From an uncultured Eubacterium sp. (GTDB lineage Bacteria > Bacillota > Clostridia > Lachnospirales > Lachnospiraceae), in contig USBB01000009.1 in the NCBI GenBank assembly GCA_900552795.1, positions 1-64,000 on the forward strand: a stretch of 64,000 nucleotides of DNA. The letters run 5' to 3'. The position numbers and the translations under genes are program-made. Below are positions 61,359 through 64,000 of this stretch, piece by piece. The notes under the pieces are model-generated. The model was not told where the DNA came from. It worked only from the letters and a program-made list of their open reading frames with translations, and searched no databases. Numbering within the stretch: position 1 is the stretch's first letter; each line of letters opens with the position of its first letter.

Positions 61359-61408
61359 AAAGGCACCCCAGACACACATTTATATATGTTATGTGCCGGG
61401 ATGCCTTT
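61359..61408 (-). terminator. Terminator after trhP that overlaps the sigK start
   Basis: On the minus strand AAAGGCA pairs with TGCCTTT (7 bp), then U-G, CCC/GGG, G-U and G-C, one bulge and CACA/TGTG, for 17 pairs in all; ATTTTG follows. It begins 12 bases after the trhP stop. The right arm contains the sigK ribosome binding site (61364-61369), and the T-tract contains the sigK TTG start. Confidence 0.75.
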
Positions 61409-61419
61409 TATTGCTTTTC

Positions 61420-62667
61420 CTAATCTTCTTTTCTTCTTAAAATGTCAAATCTGTCAAGTTCCACACCCAAATCAATGTAAAGCTGCTGTTTAGGATGCGG
61501 CGCGCTCTCCATGTCCTGCCCCTTTTCATCAACAATCCGCTTAACCTGTACTAAAATATTGTCTCCGTTCGGCTTCATAACCTCTATAGTCTCGCCGACA
61601 CTGAATTTATTTCTCTGCTCTATATGATACAGCCCCTGTTCATTTTTTTCATCCACAATTCCAAGATAAGTATACTCTTTAACATATGTGTTTGTATCAT
61701 AAATCTGTGTATTTTCATCAGGTTTTCCAAAGAAAAAGCCTGTTGTATACTGCCTGTATGTGCATTTTGATATCTCTGACTTATAAAATGGTATACGGCT
61801 TTTATAAAGTTCAGGGTCCTTTAAAAACTCATCAATGGCAAGTCTGTACGTTCTTGCAACAGTCGCCACATACAATGCTGTTTTCATTCTTCCCTCTATT
61901 TTGAAGCTGTCAATTCCCGAACTTACCATCTCAGGAATATGCTCAATCATACATAAATCCTTTGAATTAAATATATATGTTCCTCTTTCATTTTCATATA
62001 CAGGCATATATTCTCCAGGTCTTGACTCCTCAACAATTGAATATTTCCATCTGCAAGGGTGCGTACACGCTCCTCTGTTGGCATCCCTTCCTGCCATAAA
62101 GCTACTGAGCAGACATCTGCCCGAATAAGAGATACACATTGCACCATGAATAAATGTCTCTATTTCCATATCATCAGGAATCTCCTCCCTGATTTTCTTA
62201 ATTTCATTTAATGAAAGCTCACGCGCAGTAACAACACGCTTTGCGCCCTGCTCCCACCAGAACTTAAAAGTCATATAATTTGTATTATTAGCCTGTGTAC
62301 TTATATGTATATCGGTATCAGGCATAACCTCTTTGGCAATGGTAAACATTCCCGGATCTGATATTATAACAGCGTCCGGACCTATAGTTTTAAGCTCCTC
62401 AAAATATTTTCTTGCTCCGTCCAAATCATAATTGTGTGCAAGTATATTCGCAGTAACATATACCTTTACATTTCTTGCATGTGCAAATTCAATCCCCTCT
62501 TTCATATCTTCAAGGGAAAAATTTTTAGCCTTTGCCCTTAATCCAAAAGCCTCTCCGCCTATATAAACAGCATCTGCACCATACATCACGGCAACCTTTA
62601 AAACCTCAAGACTGCTTGCAGGTATGAGCAATTCTATTTCTCTGCCATTATAAATATGTCCAGCCAT
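61420..62667 (-). CDS. trhP: Peptidase U32 family tRNA U34 hydroxylation protein TrhP (YrrO-like)
   Basis: 415 residues. The TIM-barrel start has ELLIPASSLEVLKVAVMYGADAVYIG, and the U32 signature is ETFIHGAMCISYSGRCLLSSFM, with further Cys in ANRGACTHPCRW and KTALYVATVAR; a C-terminal beta domain follows. In Bacillus and E. coli this family (TrhP/YegQ) forms 5-hydroxyuridine-34 in tRNA using prephenate. It lies 29 bases after trmR, whose enzyme methylates that hydroxyl. A collagenase-like role is unlikely. Confidence 0.88.
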   Translation of the reverse strand: MAGHIYNGREIELLIPASSLEVLKVAVMYGADAVYIGGEAFGLRAKAKNFSLEDMKEGIEFAHARNVKVYVTANILAHNYDLDGARKYFEELKTIGPDAVIISDPGMFTIAKEVMPDTDIHISTQANNTNYMTFKFWWEQGAKRVVTARELSLNEIKKIREEIPDDMEIETFIHGAMCISYSGRCLLSSFMAGRDANRGACTHPCRWKYSIVEESRPGEYMPVYENERGTYIFNSKDLCMIEHIPEMVSSGIDSFKIEGRMKTALYVATVARTYRLAIDEFLKDPELYKSRIPFYKSEISKCTYRQYTTGFFFGKPDENTQIYDTNTYVKEYTYLGIVDEKNEQGLYHIEQRNKFSVGETIEVMKPNGDNILVQVKRIVDEKGQDMESAPHPKQQLYIDLGVELDRFDILRRKED

Positions 62668-62696
62668 GTCTTCCTCCTGTAAAATCTAAATATAAA

Positions 62697-63338
62697 CTAC
62701 TTTCTTACACTTAACGTAACTCCGTCTCCTATCGGTACAACGCTTGTAACAAAATCCTCAGAATGTGTGAGCATATAAATATATTCTCGCATTCGCATAT
62801 GGATAGTTCTGTTTCTTCTTGTGACAGCATACTTTGACTGTACAATATCACCGTCCTGCAAAACATTATCAGATATCAAAAGTCCTCCCTTAGGAAGAAG
62901 TCTTAATATGTCAGGAAGATAATTAATGTACTGTCCTTTTGCCGCATCCATGAATATAATATCAAATTGTCCGTCAAGCTCAGAAAGCACCTGCGTTGCA
63001 TCGCCCTCTATCAGCGTTATACAATCCGATTTACCGGCTCTTTCAAAATTCTTTCTTGCTATCGGAATCCTTTTCTCATAATTCTCTATAGTTGTAATCC
63101 TGCAATCCTTCGGCATATTTTCACTCATAAGAATAGATGAGTAACCCACAGCAGTGCCAACCTCCAAAATTCTTTTCGGCTGCTTTAACGCAATAAGCAC
63201 TTTCAGCAGATTCCCCATCTCTTTCCTTATAATCGGAACATCGTCCGATATAGCTTCCTTTTCTATTAAATTGCAAATTTCAGAATTACCTGTATCCAAA
63301 GAATTGATATAAGCTACAATTCTCTCATCTACAATCAT
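62697..63338 (-). CDS. trmR: tRNA 5-hydroxyuridine-34 methyltransferase TrmR (YrrM-like O-methyltransferase)
   Basis: 213 residues of the class I SAM-dependent O-methyltransferase family 3. The SAM motif is ILEVGTAVGYSSILMSE, ending the first block with IEGDATQVL and FIMDAAKGQYINYLP (metal/substrate loop). In Bacillus TrmR makes 5-methoxyuridine-34. It shares one base with the MltG-like gene upstream (TAATG), and trhP follows; the yrrL-yrrM-yrrN/O order is kept. Confidence 0.88.
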   Translation of the reverse strand: MIVDERIVAYINSLDTGNSEICNLIEKEAISDDVPIIRKEMGNLLKVLIALKQPKRILEVGTAVGYSSILMSENMPKDCRITTIENYEKRIPIARKNFERAGKSDCITLIEGDATQVLSELDGQFDIIFMDAAKGQYINYLPDILRLLPKGGLLISDNVLQDGDIVQSKYAVTRRNRTIHMRMREYIYMLTHSEDFVTSVVPIGDGVTLSVRK

Positions 63339-63712
63339 TATTCTTCTTTTGCCTCCAAAGATATAGTTTCAAGTATTTCTGTCGGTTTCATTCCGGTATT
63401 AAGCGTATAAGTTCCGCCTTTAATTTTATCTTTATAATCAGATAACATTATCTGAAAATAAAAAATAGTCTCATCTTTGGCAAGTCCCTTTTCACAGATT
63501 ATAGATGCAAGTTCCTTTGCAGATACATTTTGTGGTATCTCAACGTCCGTCTGTCTCGCCTGCTCGACAGTATCCACCGACCGTTCATTAAATATATTAT
63601 AGCCGAAAGAATATGCCTTAGTTGCAGCCGTCATAATTATAAAAATCCCTGCTGCCAAAACAATAAGATTAAGCGAAATGCTTATAATCAGTCTAACAAC
63701 TTTATTATTCAT
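63338..63712 (-). CDS. Short MltG/YceG-like membrane protein in the yrrL position
   Basis: 124 residues: one membrane helix (about 10-33) and an MltG-N-like module (NVSAKELASIICEKGLAKDETIF, then DKIKGGTYTLNTGMKPTEILETI; parts). The catalytic domain of MltG is missing, although the gene stands exactly where Bacillus mltG (yrrL) stands, before trmR. ATG 63712 follows GAGGA; the longer frame to 63814 is a palindrome artefact. A second such protein lies at 16776-17303. Confidence 0.7.
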   Translation of the reverse strand: MNNKVVRLIISISLNLIVLAAGIFIIMTAATKAYSFGYNIFNERSVDTVEQARQTDVEIPQNVSAKELASIICEKGLAKDETIFYFQIMLSDYKDKIKGGTYTLNTGMKPTEILETISLEAKEE

Positions 63713-63730
63713 AAAAATCCTCATTCCGCA

Positions 63731-63857
63731 GACGCTTTTGCGTCGGAGGAATCGCGAGGCAAATCCCAAATTTGCCTCTGCGATAAAAGCTACTTTGTGG
63801 CGCCTGCGACACAAATAGCTGTGTGAAAAATCATCGCATCAACATGATTTTTCACAC
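63731..63857. repeat. Cluster of four hairpins upstream of the MltG-like gene
   Basis: Stems at 63731-63744 (GACGC/GCGTC), 63756-63778 (GAGGCAAA/TTTGCCTC), 63794-63815 (TTTGTG/CACAAA) and 63821-63857 (14-bp perfect, GTGTGAAAAATCAT, 9-base loop). They fill the 157-base gap with no gene. The last may end the upstream gene, though no T-run follows it; the rest may be a repeat element or leader. Confidence 0.6.
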
Positions 63858-63869
63858 TATTCCTCTTTC

Positions 63870-64000
63870 CTAACTAAGAAAATCCATATCAAAATCCACT
63901 GAATCAGCAACTGCCATACAGATTTCCTGAACCAGCCTGCACAGACACATCTCGGCAGCCAGAAATCTGTCAACAACCGGCTCACTCCTTAAATCAGCAA
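63870..64000 (-). CDS. C-terminal end of a probable YlbF/YmcA-family regulator (partial)
   Basis: An open frame runs in from the window edge for 42 codons and stops at TAG (63870-63872). The end ADLRSEPVVDRFLAAEMCLC, then RLVQEICMAVADSVDFDMDF, resembles the helical C-terminus of YlbF/YmcA proteins, which act on RNase Y in Bacillus. Only the tail is visible, so assignment is tentative. Confidence 0.5.
   Translation of the reverse strand, partial: ADLRSEPVVDRFLAAEMCLCRLVQEICMAVADSVDFDMDFLS

Noticed and set aside
63713..63814. N-terminal extension of the MltG-like protein
   Set aside because: The extra residues are encoded by the hairpin cluster; a good ribosome binding site marks the inner ATG at 63712.
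1..64000. CRISPR arrays, prophage, transposase or toxin-antitoxin genes
   Set aside because: I looked for regular repeats, integrase or transposase motifs and small gene pairs and saw none; the genes are core functions.

Overview
The window reads as low-GC Firmicutes (Clostridia) chromosome, most likely a motile member of the Lachnospiraceae. The grounds are the Gram-positive PolC replicase, CodY, a sigma-K type factor, a Bacillus/Clostridia-type fla/che operon carrying motA/motB, DUF342 (FapA), bactofilin, AT-rich intergenic DNA and GGAGG ribosome binding sites. Every gene I can support lies on the minus strand, so transcription runs from position 64000 towards 1. Genus is inference; I cannot assign a species.

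In transcription order: (1) 64000-57773 carries the tail of a probable YlbF-family regulator, an MltG N-terminal-only membrane protein, trmR and trhP (wobble uridine-34 hydroxylation and methylation), a sigK-like sigma factor whose start is buried in a terminator stem, an Xaa-Pro aminopeptidase and an anchored protein of unknown function. (2) 57612-51948 carries comM, dprA, topA and codY, the Bacillus order with trmFO, xerC and hslVU absent. (3) 51658-16776 is a roughly 35-kb flagellar and chemotaxis cluster: flgB flgC fliE fliF fliG fliH fliI fliJ ylxF fliK flgD (TIGR02530) flgE, then flbD motA motB fliL fliM fliY cheY fliO fliP fliQ fliR flhB flhA flhF flhG ycgR cheB cheA cheW cheC cheD, a small membrane protein, sigma-28, fapA, a small basic protein, a SwrB-like protein and a second MltG-N-only protein. 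(4) 16627-2790 is the housekeeping block rpsB tsf bactofilin pyrH frr uppS cdsA dxr rseP ispG polC. (5) 2757-1 holds a structured repeat, a small membrane exporter-like gene, a UPF0303 gene, tRNA-Glu(CUC), rimP and the start of nusA.

The genes fit together as motility (basal body, export gate, hook, motor, CheC/CheD/FliY-type adaptation, sigma-28), nutritional control (CodY sits next to the fla/che promoter), translation, envelope and isoprenoid synthesis, replication and DNA uptake. The most interesting signals are regulatory or architectural: terminators and promoters inside the fla/che cluster, a candidate sigma-28 promoter before fliK, short leader ORFs before flgE and fliK, an apparent AUU start for the PilZ gene, a sigK start overlapping a terminator, two MltG-like proteins that lack the catalytic region, and a structured dispersed repeat present as one long and one truncated copy. 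I found no CRISPR array, prophage, insertion sequence or defence island. Start sites below were chosen by ribosome binding site and family conservation and often differ from the longest open frame.
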